Source: Clostridia bacterium
GTDB lineage: Bacteria > Bacillota > Clostridia > Oscillospirales > Acutalibacteraceae
Reading direction: 5' to 3'
DNA: 37,427 nt
Assembly (NCBI GenBank): GCA_017443405.1
Contig: JAFRXS010000204.1
Coordinates: forward strand, 1-37,427
Shown here: piece by piece, positions 1-7,099 of the stretch
Layout of the letters: each line of letters starts with the position of its first letter
Numbering within the stretch: position 1 is the first letter of the stretch
Made by a program: the position numbers and the translations under genes
Notes under the pieces: model-generated
The model's database searches: none
The model's input: only the letters and a program-made list of their open reading frames with translations
Told to the model about the DNA's origin: nothing

Positions 1-116
1 AGCAGTTTTTCAGAGGCAGATTTTTATCAAGACAACGAAGCTGCCGCAGATAATACTGTCGTATTATCAAGGCAGATGAGGCAGTATTGGGGAAAAGATG
101 CTCTGAAAAACCGTTT
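1..116. repeat. Long imperfect palindrome (structured RNA or MITE-like element)
   Basis: The outer arms GTTTTTCAGAG (5-15) and CTCTGAAAAAC (101-111) are exact reverse complements. The core is a perfect hairpin, GATAATAC (49-56), loop TGTC, GTATTATC (61-68), flanked by a second pair CTGCC (41-45)/GGCAG (71-75). Between outer and core arms the two halves still resemble each other when one is reverse-complemented. It lies outside any gene and may be cut by the window edge. Whether it is a transcribed RNA, a double terminator or a small mobile palindrome cannot be decided from one copy. Confidence 0.6.
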
Positions 117-146
117 TGTGTTCAACTCCCCTTACCCTATGCCGGC

Positions 147-188
147 GGACCGGCTTGCGTTCGGTCCGGTCCTCTGTCGGGATTTTTT
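147..188 (+). terminator. Weak hairpin plus T-run
   Basis: GGACCG (147-152) pairs with CGGTCC (162-167). A run of six T follows at 183-188, but 15 bases after the stem, so this is a poor intrinsic terminator. It could end transcription from the gene to the left of the window. Confidence 0.3.
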
Positions 189-264
189 CTTTGATCCGGT
201 AGCGGTTCCATTATATAACCTCTCTTGAAATAATACAAGAAAAAAATCGTCGGGCGCGGGGTGA

Positions 265-293
265 TTGACAAGAGCGGTCAAATATCATATAAT
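265..293 (+). promoter_or_regulatory. Consensus sigma-A promoter of the lipoprotein gene
   Basis: TTGACA at 265-270 and TATAAT at 288-293 are both perfect consensus boxes with a 17-bp spacer. The predicted start near 300 leaves a 50-base leader, which contains the 10-bp palindrome GACCGCGGTC (308-317). This is the strongest promoter seen in the window, suggesting high expression of the downstream lipoprotein. Confidence 0.85.
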
Positions 294-350
294 CTGTGCG
301 GGACCGCGACCGCGGTCTGAAGTCTCAATCAAATACCGAGGAGCTTTGAT

Positions 351-1034
351 ATGAAAAAACTTTCTGTTCTGCTTGCCGCGCTGCTTGTGATCCTTTCTTT
401 CGCCGCGTGCTCTCAGAAGCCCGAAACGCCCGTTACTACCGTACCCGTCACCGACAACGGCGCAGTAACGACGCTGCCCGACGCGACCGAAGCGCCCGCG
501 TCTGAGTCCGCCGCGGGCGAGACTGCCGCGCCCGTCGAGGCCGCTCTTATCCCCGGCGACCTTTATCAGCTTGACGCCGCCTCTCCCGTCCTTCGCGGAC
601 TGTGCCTTGCCGGAAACCGCGCCGGGATCGGTGAATTCAACACCTATGAGCCGACCGACAAGGGCATCCGCTGCATTTTCGAGCTGAACGAATGGGTCGA
701 GGTCTACCCCGATCCCGACAACGTCGCTTCGCTCGCGGTCTGGGTGTTCGCGCACAGGGACGATCCGACCGAATACGCCGGGATCGTGCTTTCCGAAGAA
801 ACCGAGGGGTACGCGGCTTTCTGCGACCTTCCGGCCGCTCCCGAGGATCAGGAGGGCGCGCCCGCGGGCAGCTTCTATCTTCATCCCGACGAATGCGAAC
901 CGGGCTTCTACGATCTTGTTTTCACGGTCAACGGCAAGCCCTCCGCCGTCCTGCTCACAAAGTTCTACGACGTCGATGAGCTCTGCCAAAAGTCCGACGA
1001 TGAACTCGTCGAGATCATGAACGGTCTCAAATAA
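351..1034 (+). CDS. Secreted lipoprotein of unknown function
   Basis: The 227-residue product starts with a lipoprotein signal peptide: MKK, a hydrophobic stretch and a lipobox ending LSFAAC, with the modified cysteine at residue 20. A Thr/Ala/Pro-rich linker follows (about residues 25-65), typical of a flexible stalk that lifts a domain off the membrane. The remaining ~160 residues look like one compact domain with several Trp/Tyr/Pro positions and alternating polar/hydrophobic strands (for example 'YDLVFTVNGKPSAVLL'), compatible with a beta-sandwich, but I do not recognise the family. The start is fixed by GAGGAG at 338-343. It is monocistronic: own consensus promoter and a terminator 17 bases after the stop. 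Role unknown; an exported, membrane-tethered protein is well supported. Confidence 0.85.
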   Translation: MKKLSVLLAALLVILSFAACSQKPETPVTTVPVTDNGAVTTLPDATEAPASESAAGETAAPVEAALIPGDLYQLDAASPVLRGLCLAGNRAGIGEFNTYEPTDKGIRCIFELNEWVEVYPDPDNVASLAVWVFAHRDDPTEYAGIVLSEETEGYAAFCDLPAAPEDQEGAPAGSFYLHPDECEPGFYDLVFTVNGKPSAVLLTKFYDVDELCQKSDDELVEIMNGLK

Positions 1035-1051
1035 TTTTCGCTTTTCGCGAT

Positions 1052-1087
1052 AAAAAGACGGCGGAGCCGGGGCTTCGCCGTCTTTTT
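1052..1087. terminator. Bidirectional intrinsic terminator
   Basis: AAAAAGACGGCG pairs with CGCCGTCTTTTT around a GAGCCGGGGCTT-type loop. A/T runs on both sides let it serve the lipoprotein gene on + and the convergent PPC-domain gene on -. Confidence 0.85.
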
Positions 1088-1090
1088 CGT

Positions 1091-1528
1091 TTATTCAAAA
1101 TCCCAGAAGCCCGTGCCGGTCTCAGGGTCGAACCTGCGGCGTATGACGCCGCCGTCGACCGGACGGAGCTCTATCTCCGCCGTGAAGCGGACCGTCGCAG
1201 ATTTTATATGCCCCGCGGCGACAAGGTGTCTGCCATCCTCTTTGCAGGCAAAAACCGCGTGCGTATGGTGGAAAAGCCCGCCTTGTCCGTCGGTTATGAC
1301 GTTGCCGGTCAGCGAAACGAGCTCGAGCATGCCGGAGAGCTCGCGCGTTTCAAACGCGCCGGTCTCAAGAGAAAAGGTCTGTATCTGCGCCCCGGAGCAG
1401 CCGCCTATCCCGTTGAAGGTCGCGGAGCGTATGTTTTCCCGCCGACAGATATCAAGTATGCAGCCTATTATCTCGTCGCCTTTGTCTATCCTTACGTAAT
1501 AGGTATCCCCGTATCTCCTGTAGTCCAT
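1091..1528 (-). CDS. PPC/DUF296-domain protein (possible DNA-binding)
   Basis: The 145-residue protein is a single PPC (plant and prokaryote conserved, DUF296) domain. Visible hallmarks are an N-terminal 'YYVRIDKGDEI' strand, 'IRSATFNGIGGCSGAQI' in the first core, 'LELVSLTGNVI' in the middle, and the family's metal/trimer-site region 'HHTHAVFA...AAGHI'. Bacterial members of this length are stand-alone trimers; some bind DNA, but no role is established for most. The ATG at 1528 is preferred over an in-frame TTG at 1531 because AGGTGAG (1535-1541) is correctly spaced for the ATG. It has its own promoter and is not in an operon. A similar gene often sits alone in Clostridia, so the neighbours say little about its job. 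Confidence 0.88.
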   Translation of the reverse strand: MDYRRYGDTYYVRIDKGDEIIGCILDICRRENIRSATFNGIGGCSGAQIQTFSLETGAFETRELSGMLELVSLTGNVITDGQGGLFHHTHAVFACKEDGRHLVAAGHIKSATVRFTAEIELRPVDGGVIRRRFDPETGTGFWDFE

Positions 1529-1573
1529 CAACGCTCACCTTTCTCCGTCGCGCGGAAAACGCCCGTTTTTTCG

Positions 1574-1602
1574 ATTATATCACACTATCCGCCCAATGGC
1601 AA
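1574..1602 (-). promoter_or_regulatory. Promoter of the PPC-domain gene
   Basis: On the minus strand TTGCCA (1602-1597) and a perfect TATAAT (1579-1574) are separated by 17 bp, with TGA just before the -10 (extended -10). Confidence 0.75.
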
Positions 1603-1634
1603 ATAAAAGATCGGCCGCGGCGCCTCTCTTATTA

Positions 1635-1663
1635 TGGACATGCGGACCTGTTTGTGGTATATT
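1635..1663 (+). promoter_or_regulatory. Promoter of the isomerase gene
   Basis: TGGACA (1635-1640) and TATATT (1658-1663) with a 17-bp spacer, 45 bp upstream of the start codon. The same TGGAC(A/T)-17-TATATT layout recurs at 6966-6994. Confidence 0.65.
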
Positions 1664-1707
1664 GAGGTCGGAACAAGTATTTTTTACGCGCAACAGGGAG
1701 GAAGACC

Positions 1708-2472
1708 ATGAAGCTTTGTGTTCCGCTGCCGTGTTTTTTCGGCGGGATGAGGTTTGAGGACGCCGTCGCGAAGGTCGCCGCGCTCGGGTACCGTTACGTC
1801 GAGATCTACGATTGGAGGCGGCTCGACCTTGCTTCCGCCGCGAAAGCGCTTGAGGAAAACGGCGTGACGATGCTCAGCATGTGCACGACAGAATTCCGCC
1901 TGACCGATCCCGCATTCCGCGGGGCGTGGGTCGACGGCATAATGGAGAGCTGCGAGGCTGCCGCCGTCCTCGGCGTAAAAAAACTGATAACTCAGGTCGG
2001 GCCCGACACCGGCGCGCCGAGGGAAGAGCAGCGCGCTTCGGTCGTCGAGGGGCTCGGGGCAGGTGCGCCGATACTCGAGCGCGCGGGCGTGACGGTAATG
2101 ATCGAGCCGCTCAACACGAAGGTAAATCATCCGGGGTACTATCTGACTTCCTCCGAGGAGGCGTTCGATATCGTCCGGAAGGTCGGCAGCGATAACGTGA
2201 AGGTCGTCTTCGACATCTACCATCAGCAGGTGTCCGAGGGGAACATCATACCGAACGTGACGGGCAACCTCGACCTTATAGCGCATCTGCACGCCGCCGG
2301 GCATCCGGGCAGGCACGAGCTGCAGTACGGCGAGAACGATTACCGCAACATCTTCGCGGCGATAGACCGCGCGGGCTATGACGGCGCGTGCGGACTGGAG
2401 TACAACCCGCTGCTCGCGCCGGAGGAAAGCCTCCGGGAGGCGATGGAAATGTACGGGAGCCGCGCCGGTTAG
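1708..2472 (+). CDS. Hydroxypyruvate isomerase-like sugar isomerase/epimerase (TIM barrel)
   Basis: A 254-residue xylose-isomerase-like TIM barrel. Four segments follow the hydroxypyruvate isomerase (Hyi) pattern closely: 'IEPLNTK' with Glu133, 'VVFDIYHQQ' with Asp169 and His172, 'LHAAGHPGRHELQYGENDY', and 'CGLEYNP' with Glu231. In the family Glu133, Asp169 and Glu231 are metal ligands or acid/base residues, with a histidine from the GHPGRHE loop. Known relatives interconvert hydroxypyruvate and tartronate semialdehyde or epimerise ketohexoses, so the exact substrate is uncertain. GGAGG at 1697-1701 supports the ATG. No glyoxylate genes are nearby; the glycosidase-rich context favours a role on a sugar-derived acid or ketose. 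No signal peptide: cytoplasmic. Confidence 0.85.
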   Translation: MKLCVPLPCFFGGMRFEDAVAKVAALGYRYVEIYDWRRLDLASAAKALEENGVTMLSMCTTEFRLTDPAFRGAWVDGIMESCEAAAVLGVKKLITQVGPDTGAPREEQRASVVEGLGAGAPILERAGVTVMIEPLNTKVNHPGYYLTSSEEAFDIVRKVGSDNVKVVFDIYHQQVSEGNIIPNVTGNLDLIAHLHAAGHPGRHELQYGENDYRNIFAAIDRAGYDGACGLEYNPLLAPEESLREAMEMYGSRAG

Positions 2473-2507
2473 CTCGCGGTGAAGAACGAAGAGAGAAGAG
2501 AGAAAAC

Positions 2508-2524
2508 GGCGGGCGAGACCCGCC
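2508..2524 (+). terminator. Hairpin without U-tail
   Basis: GGCGGG (2508-2513), loop CGAGA, CCCGCC (2519-2524). It ends three bases before the next promoter; without a T-run it is at most a weak terminator or an mRNA-end barrier for the isomerase transcript. Confidence 0.35.
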
Positions 2525-2526
2525 CC

Positions 2527-2555
2527 TTGCCATTTCACCGCAGGTATGCTAAACT
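2527..2555 (+). promoter_or_regulatory. Promoter of the DUF4838 gene
   Basis: TTGCCA (2527-2532), 17-bp spacer ending in TGC (extended -10), TAAACT (2550-2555). GGAGG for the ATG at 2581 lies 15 bases downstream of the -10, so the leader is very short. Confidence 0.55.
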
Positions 2556-2580
2556 GAAAAAAACGAACGGAGGCGTATCC

Positions 2581-4914
2581 ATGAAGTTCCGTGCAAAAAC
2601 CGTCATCGCCGCGCTGCTCGCGGCGTGCATGTTCGCCCTGTGCGGTATCTCCGCGCTCGCCGAGCCCGAAGGCGGCTGGGTGCTGTTCTCGTCCGATTTG
2701 CAGGACGGTACGGTCATCCTCATCCCCGCGGAGGCGACCGACAGCGAAAAGGCTGCCGCGGAGCTTTTGAAAGACTCGCTCGGTAAGATACTGGGTATAA
2801 ATGTGTCCGTCGTGACCGAGGTCCCGACGGTAGTGGACGGCATCTACGCCGTTTCGCTGCGCGTCTCGGAGGACGTCGGAAACGGCCGCAAGGGCAGCTA
2901 CGCTCTGCGCGCCGACGAGGAGGGTTTTACCTTCTATATCGAGGGCGCGGACGCGCGCGGCCTTTTCAACGGCGTTTACGGCTTCCTGCGGAAATTCTGC
3001 GGCGTGGAGGTCTATTCCGCGGACGTGTCGGTCTTCCCGGCGGCAGAGATCGTGACCGTTCCGAGTCCGTACGATTACGTTTACATCCCCCCGCTCGAAT
3101 ACGCCGACACGGACTGGATAAGCCCGCACGACCTCGATTTCTCGCTGGCGAACGGCCTCAACGGCACGTATTCGCCGATCGACGCGCTTCACGGCGGCAA
3201 GATAAACTACATTTGGTTCTGCCATTCCCTGACGAACGGCATCGTGCCGGAGAGCGAGCTTTTCGAATCGCACCCCGAGTATTTCGCGCTGACCGAAAGC
3301 GGTGAAAGGGAGGCGACGCAGCTCTGCCTTTCCAATCCGCACGTTGTCGAGCGCGCCATACAGGACGTTAAAAACGCTCTGGCGGAAAAGTACGATCCCG
3401 ACGCCGCGCTGAACATCGTTTCGGTCACACAGGACGACAATCAGCGTTACTGCCTGTGCGACAACTGCACGGCGCTCGCGGAGCAGTACGGCGGGCAGTC
3501 CGGTCTGATGATCTGGTTCGTCAATCAGATCGCGGACGCCGTGGCGCCCGAGTATCCCGAAGCGGTCATCGACACCTTCGCCTATCAGTACACCCGCCAC
3601 GCGCCCACGGGCATCGCCCCGCGCGACAACGTGTGCGTGCGCCTGTGCAGCATAGAGTGCTGCTTCGCCCACGCCCTCAACGATCCCGCCTGCGGGGACA
3701 ACGCGCAGTTCATGCAGGACCTTTCGGACTGGAGCAAGATAAGCAGCCGCCTGTACGTCTGGGACTACGTGACCAATTTCCTGCAGACGCTGGGCGTCTT
3801 CCCGAATTTCGGAGTGCTCAGGCAGAACATAGAGACCTTCCGAGAGAACAGCGTCGTGGGTATCTACGAGGAGGGCGCGTATTACGGCGCGAACTGCAAC
3901 GTCGAATTCTTCGATCTGCGCGCCTATCTTCTGTCGTGCATCATGCGCGACGAGGGCGTGACCGACGGGGACGTCGCGGAGTGGACCCGCGGTTTCCTCA
4001 ACGCGTCGCTCGGAAATGAAAAGGCCGCCGCGAACGTGGAGGAGATACTGCAGATGCTCACCGAACACGCGGGCAGCGAGGAAGGGCACCTTCATATCTA
4101 CGATCAGATGAAGACCACTCTTCACGGTCTGACTGCGGCGGATATCGATCATATAAACGGGCTTTGGGACGAGGCTGAAGCCCTGACCGAGGGCGACGCT
4201 CATACCCGCGTCAGGCGCATGCGCTTCGCGTGGAGATATTACGAGGCGTGCGTCGGGGCAGGCGAGTTCAAAACGTTCCTTTCCCTGCCGAACTTTAAAG
4301 AGATGCGGAAGCTGGTCGACGATATCGGCGAGCTGGGCATCACGCAGTACAGCGAGGGCAGGTCGATAGCCGACGTTTCCCCCTCCGCTCTTTTCTCGCC
4401 CGATTCCTGGAACGGCGGCGACTACGCGACCTACATAACGGCCTATGTCATAGCCGGAGCCATATTGCTTCTCGCTCTCGTTACCGTTATCGCCCTGTTC
4501 GTGAAAAAACACCCCGTCGCCGCCGTCATACTGCTCGTTCTGAGCGTCATCAGCGCGCCTTTAGCCGTTATCGCCTCGAAGCTGTTCATCGAGTGGGACC
4601 GTCTCGGACTTTACGTTATCGCGGACGCCGCCCTGCTGCTGACCGTCGCGGGCTTCTGCATGATCGCGGCGTGGGCGCTGTGCGGCTTCGCGTTCCCCAA
4701 GGGCAAACGCCTTGTCGCGTCGATCCTCATCAGCCTGACCGCCGCGGCTCTGCCGTACGAGGTCGTGATACTCATCATCAACACGCTGATACATCACGGC
4801 ACGCGCCCCACCTATTCCATCACGGTGTCGGCGTTCGCCCTGATGGCGGTCGTCGCTGCCGCTCTGATAATTACTCTGGCGTCGCTTCGCAAAAAGAGCA
4901 AGCCGGCGAAATAA
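2581..4914 (+). CDS. Exported DUF4838 glycosidase-like protein with polytopic membrane C-terminus
   Basis: 777 residues. The start at 2581 is chosen over an upstream in-frame start at 2479 because GGAGG (2569-2573) precedes it and the new N-terminus is a clean signal peptide ending CGISALA. Residues ~25-160 look like the GH20/GH67-type N-terminal alpha/beta domain ('DSEKAAAELLKDSLGK', 'RGLFNGVYGFL'). Residues ~165-520 match DUF4838, including 'VTQDDNQRYCLCDNC' near residue 285-295 and 'HPEYFAL'. DUF4838 proteins accompany polysaccharide-degradation genes; the reaction is not established. From about residue 617 there are four to five membrane spans (about 620-643, 646-668, 676-707, 711-738, 746-770) and a basic tail 'RKKSKPAK'. 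This places the enzyme-like domain outside, anchored by the helices. A decayed second copy lies at 31240-31466. Confidence 0.88.
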   Translation: MKFRAKTVIAALLAACMFALCGISALAEPEGGWVLFSSDLQDGTVILIPAEATDSEKAAAELLKDSLGKILGINVSVVTEVPTVVDGIYAVSLRVSEDVGNGRKGSYALRADEEGFTFYIEGADARGLFNGVYGFLRKFCGVEVYSADVSVFPAAEIVTVPSPYDYVYIPPLEYADTDWISPHDLDFSLANGLNGTYSPIDALHGGKINYIWFCHSLTNGIVPESELFESHPEYFALTESGEREATQLCLSNPHVVERAIQDVKNALAEKYDPDAALNIVSVTQDDNQRYCLCDNCTALAEQYGGQSGLMIWFVNQIADAVAPEYPEAVIDTFAYQYTRHAPTGIAPRDNVCVRLCSIECCFAHALNDPACGDNAQFMQDLSDWSKISSRLYVWDYVTNFLQTLGVFPNFGVLRQNIETFRENSVVGIYEEGAYYGANCNVEFFDLRAYLLSCIMRDEGVTDGDVAEWTRGFLNASLGNEKAAANVEEILQMLTEHAGSEEGHLHIYDQMKTTLHGLTAADIDHINGLWDEAEALTEGDAHTRVRRMRFAWRYYEACVGAGEFKTFLSLPNFKEMRKLVDDIGELGITQYSEGRSIADVSPSALFSPDSWNGGDYATYITAYVIAGAILLLALVTVIALFVKKHPVAAVILLVLSVISAPLAVIASKLFIEWDRLGLYVIADAALLLTVAGFCMIAAWALCGFAFPKGKRLVASILISLTAAALPYEVVILIINTLIHHGTRPTYSITVSAFALMAVVAAALIITLASLRKKSKPAK

Positions 4915-5122
4915 GAGCGCAAACGTAAACCGAAACCGGATAAGAAAAAGGCGCGTCCGGGAGATCATCGAGGTCTCTCTTACGCGCCTTTTTTCTGTTG
5001 TAGGCCTTGGGGTTTTCGGGTCTTCGCGTGACCGGGCTCATCGTCCAGCTCCTGCGCTTCTTCAGGTCGAGCTCCCGCTTCTTTTTCTTCGAGAGCTTTT
5101 CGTAGGGGATGAATTTGTCCAT
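4871..5122 (-). CDS. Small basic conserved Clostridia protein
   Basis: An 83-residue product beginning MDKFIPYEKLSKKKKREL and rich in Lys/Arg up to residue ~50 ('NPKAYNRKKARKRDL'). I recall this FIPYEKLSKKKxRE start from short uncharacterised Clostridia proteins of about 60 residues; no function is known to me. AAGGAG eight bases before the ATG supports translation. Two oddities: the gene ends antisense inside the last 44 bases of the DUF4838 gene, and the terminator hairpin at 4945-4994 lies within its coding sequence. The C-terminal ~20 residues ('VYVCALISPACSFCEATPE') look unlike the basic part and may be a run-on into the convergent gene after loss of the native stop. Confidence 0.65.
   Translation of the reverse strand: MDKFIPYEKLSKKKKRELDLKKRRSWTMSPVTRRPENPKAYNRKKARKRDLDDLPDAPFSYPVSVYVCALISPACSFCEATPE
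4945..4994 (+). terminator. Terminator of the DUF4838 gene
   Basis: AAAAAGGCGCGT (4945-4956) pairs with ACGCGCCTTTTT (4982-4993), with an inner GAGATC/GGTCTC helix, followed by T's. It lies inside the small minus-strand gene, so it also constrains that protein's sequence. Confidence 0.75.
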
Positions 5123-5153
5123 GTCTGTTTCTCCTTTTGTTTCGGTTTATCGT

Positions 5154-5181
5154 CGGGACCGGGCCTTTCGACCCGGTCCCG
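5154..5181. terminator. 10-bp perfect hairpin downstream of the hydrolase gene
   Basis: CGGGACCGGG (5154-5163), 8-base loop, CCCGGTCCCG (5172-5181). It separates the hydrolase gene from the small gene on the minus strand. There is no U-tract, so it could be a Rho-independent remnant or an RNA stabiliser. Confidence 0.45.
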
Positions 5182-5211
5182 GCGAATACTCTTGATTATC
5201 GCTCCGCCGCG

Positions 5212-6822
5212 TTACTCCCGCGCGAGAGCGTTTTTCAGCCGCTCGGGCAGCGACTCAGCCAGCGCCTTGACGTATCGGTATATCTGAACGATGAGCTCGC
5301 GCAGGGCGGTCAGGAAGCCGTGCCGTTCGGGACGCGACAGCGACTGCGACTGATTTTCTTCTGTCATTGGGACCACCGTACCGCCGATATATAGCAGATA
5401 CTGCGGATACGCCGGGTCGCTGTCGACGGTCATCGGGGCGGCGCCCGAAAAATAGCGGTAGGCGAATTCGTCCGGGAAAACGTCGGTGTTCTGGTGATGC
5501 ATGTTTCCGATAAGCCAGGTGCTGTCCGGGAACAGGCAGGTGGAGGCGTCAATGAGGCGGTCGGGGGAGATATATTTGCCGTTCCCGTTCGCGCGGGCTT
5601 CGGCAAGGTACGCGTCCGAAAGGGGTTCGCCGAAATTCCCCGTCGTCGCGCCGAACGAGCTGTGCGTAAGAAGCGCCTTGCCGTCGGAGAGCTGCTCGGA
5701 GTTTTCCGTTATGGGGTCGGTGGCGTAGCCGTACTTGGAAAGGACGCCGATTTCCACGCCCTGCGCTTTGATCGCCTTCAGCATTTCCACGGCGCCCGAG
5801 CGCACGTCGCGGTTATAGCCGCGTATTTTTTCAATGAGACCCGCGTATTTCTCCTCTTTGCCCTCGAAAATATAGGATATCGCCTTTTCCGTGTCCTCTT
5901 CGAACACCATCGACCAGATGCCGGGCCAGGTCGCGTAGCCCGTCAGCATCGTCTCGCGCAGAGCGGGGCGGAACATCCTGTCGAAAAGGGCGCTGACGGC
6001 CTTCGCCGCGATATCGAGCCCGTAGCTCTCACTGACCGCGCGTATCAGCGCTTTCAGCACCAGCCAGTACGGCTGCTTGACGATATCAAGAGAGTTGATC
6101 GCGATGTCCGGGACCTCGCCGTTTATCGCTTCGTCCACCCAGTCGCGCGCGGTCCCGGCGTCTATGCTGACGTTGCCGGTAAACGGGGCGTTGACGGTCA
6201 CCAGACCGAGAAAGGCGGAATTGAAGAAGAAGAGGCGGTTTATCTTCTCCGCGCCGTAAGCGGACAGATACGCCATCGCGTAGCACACGCCTTCGCACCG
6301 TCCGAGCAGATTGACCTTGCCGCTGCCGGTAGAGGAGCGGACGTTGTCGATGAACGTGTCAAGATTTTCCGCCTCTTCGCGCGGATCGCGTCTCCAGTCG
6401 TACTGGAATAAGTAAAAGCCGTACTCGCCGGGGCTCGCGGGCGCGGAGGGATCGAACGGAGGGCCCGAATCGTCCTTCGGATCGCCGTTCTCGTCGAACT
6501 GCGCCTTCACGTAGATCGGAGCCATCGCCGACGACAGCTTTTCGGCGTATTCGTTTACGTTCTCATCCGTGGGGAACATTACCGCCCGCATGAAAGACGG
6601 CATGCACTTCCTGACGGCGTCTTCAACAAAACCGTCCGGCAGGGAAAAGTCCGTGACGCTGTTGCCCTCGCCGTCGCAGAGCCCCCACATGCCCGCAACC
6701 ACGTAGACCGTGGGAACGGCGGCGGACGCCGCGCCCGCGCAGACGCCGTACGCTCCGCCCAGCAGGGTAAACGCCATTATAAAAGCCGTAAGCAGAGCGA
6801 GCGTTTTTTTGGAAAAACTCAT
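5212..6822 (-). CDS. Secreted LCAT-like alpha/beta hydrolase with Cys nucleophile elbow
   Basis: 536 residues from the ATG at 6822; an in-frame GTG at 6831 overlaps the Shine-Dalgarno GAGAGGTG and is rejected. A signal peptide ends near 'GAASA'. The order 'YVVAGMWG' (first strand/oxyanion region), 'QYDWRRDP' and 'VNLLGRCEG' follows lecithin:cholesterol acyltransferase/lipase-like proteins, where the last motif is normally GxSxG. Here the elbow reads G-R-C-E-G with Cys176, encoded TGC at 6297-6295, so the enzyme would be a cysteine hydrolase like dienelactone hydrolase, or inactive. A candidate His is in 'IGNMHHQNTD'. The C-terminus is an amphipathic helix ('LIVQIYRYVKALAESL'). It is transcribed alone, divergent from the transporter operon. 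Substrate unknown: lipid, acyl ester or surface ester are possible. Confidence 0.75.
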   Translation of the reverse strand: MSFSKKTLALLTAFIMAFTLLGGAYGVCAGAASAAVPTVYVVAGMWGLCDGEGNSVTDFSLPDGFVEDAVRKCMPSFMRAVMFPTDENVNEYAEKLSSAMAPIYVKAQFDENGDPKDDSGPPFDPSAPASPGEYGFYLFQYDWRRDPREEAENLDTFIDNVRSSTGSGKVNLLGRCEGVCYAMAYLSAYGAEKINRLFFFNSAFLGLVTVNAPFTGNVSIDAGTARDWVDEAINGEVPDIAINSLDIVKQPYWLVLKALIRAVSESYGLDIAAKAVSALFDRMFRPALRETMLTGYATWPGIWSMVFEEDTEKAISYIFEGKEEKYAGLIEKIRGYNRDVRSGAVEMLKAIKAQGVEIGVLSKYGYATDPITENSEQLSDGKALLTHSSFGATTGNFGEPLSDAYLAEARANGNGKYISPDRLIDASTCLFPDSTWLIGNMHHQNTDVFPDEFAYRYFSGAAPMTVDSDPAYPQYLLYIGGTVVPMTEENQSQSLSRPERHGFLTALRELIVQIYRYVKALAESLPERLKNALARE

Positions 6823-6965
6823 GTCGGACACCTCTCATTCTTGATTATTTATTATAATGCTTGAATTTGTGCGCGACTGTAAAAAAAGATTACGATATTG
6901 TGAATTGTTTTGGGGTTCTCTTTTTCCCTAAAACCCGCTATCGTAAAAAACAGTCGTTTTTTATG

Positions 6966-6994
6966 TGGACTTATGAGTTTTTGTATGCTATATT
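6966..6994 (+). promoter_or_regulatory. Promoter of the transporter-LRR-glycosidase operon
   Basis: TGGACT (6966-6971), 17 bp, TATATT (6989-6994). The 6823-7099 divergent gap is clearly more AT-rich than the flanking genes and holds no convincing gene; the 60-codon frame at 6861-7043 lacks a ribosome site. A TATAAT on the minus strand at 6856-6851 may belong to the hydrolase promoter. Confidence 0.5.
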
Positions 6995-7099
6995 ATATAA
7001 AATAGCAGTCATTATCGCGAAAAAACTATATATGTTTTATTGAAAACAGCGAAAAACGAAAGACGGCCGAGTCAACGAATCTCAGAAGGGACTGATGAC

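Noticed and set aside
1684..4512. 942-codon open frame on the minus strand opposite the isomerase and DUF4838 genes
   Set aside because: It mirrors the GC-rich codon bias of real genes on +, has no ribosome site, low-complexity Arg/Val/Asp composition, and spans two genes with clear families.
6861..7043. 60-codon frame in the AT-rich divergent gap
   Set aside because: No Shine-Dalgarno, overlaps the promoter of the transporter operon, and its sequence is unremarkable hydrophobic AT-rich noise.
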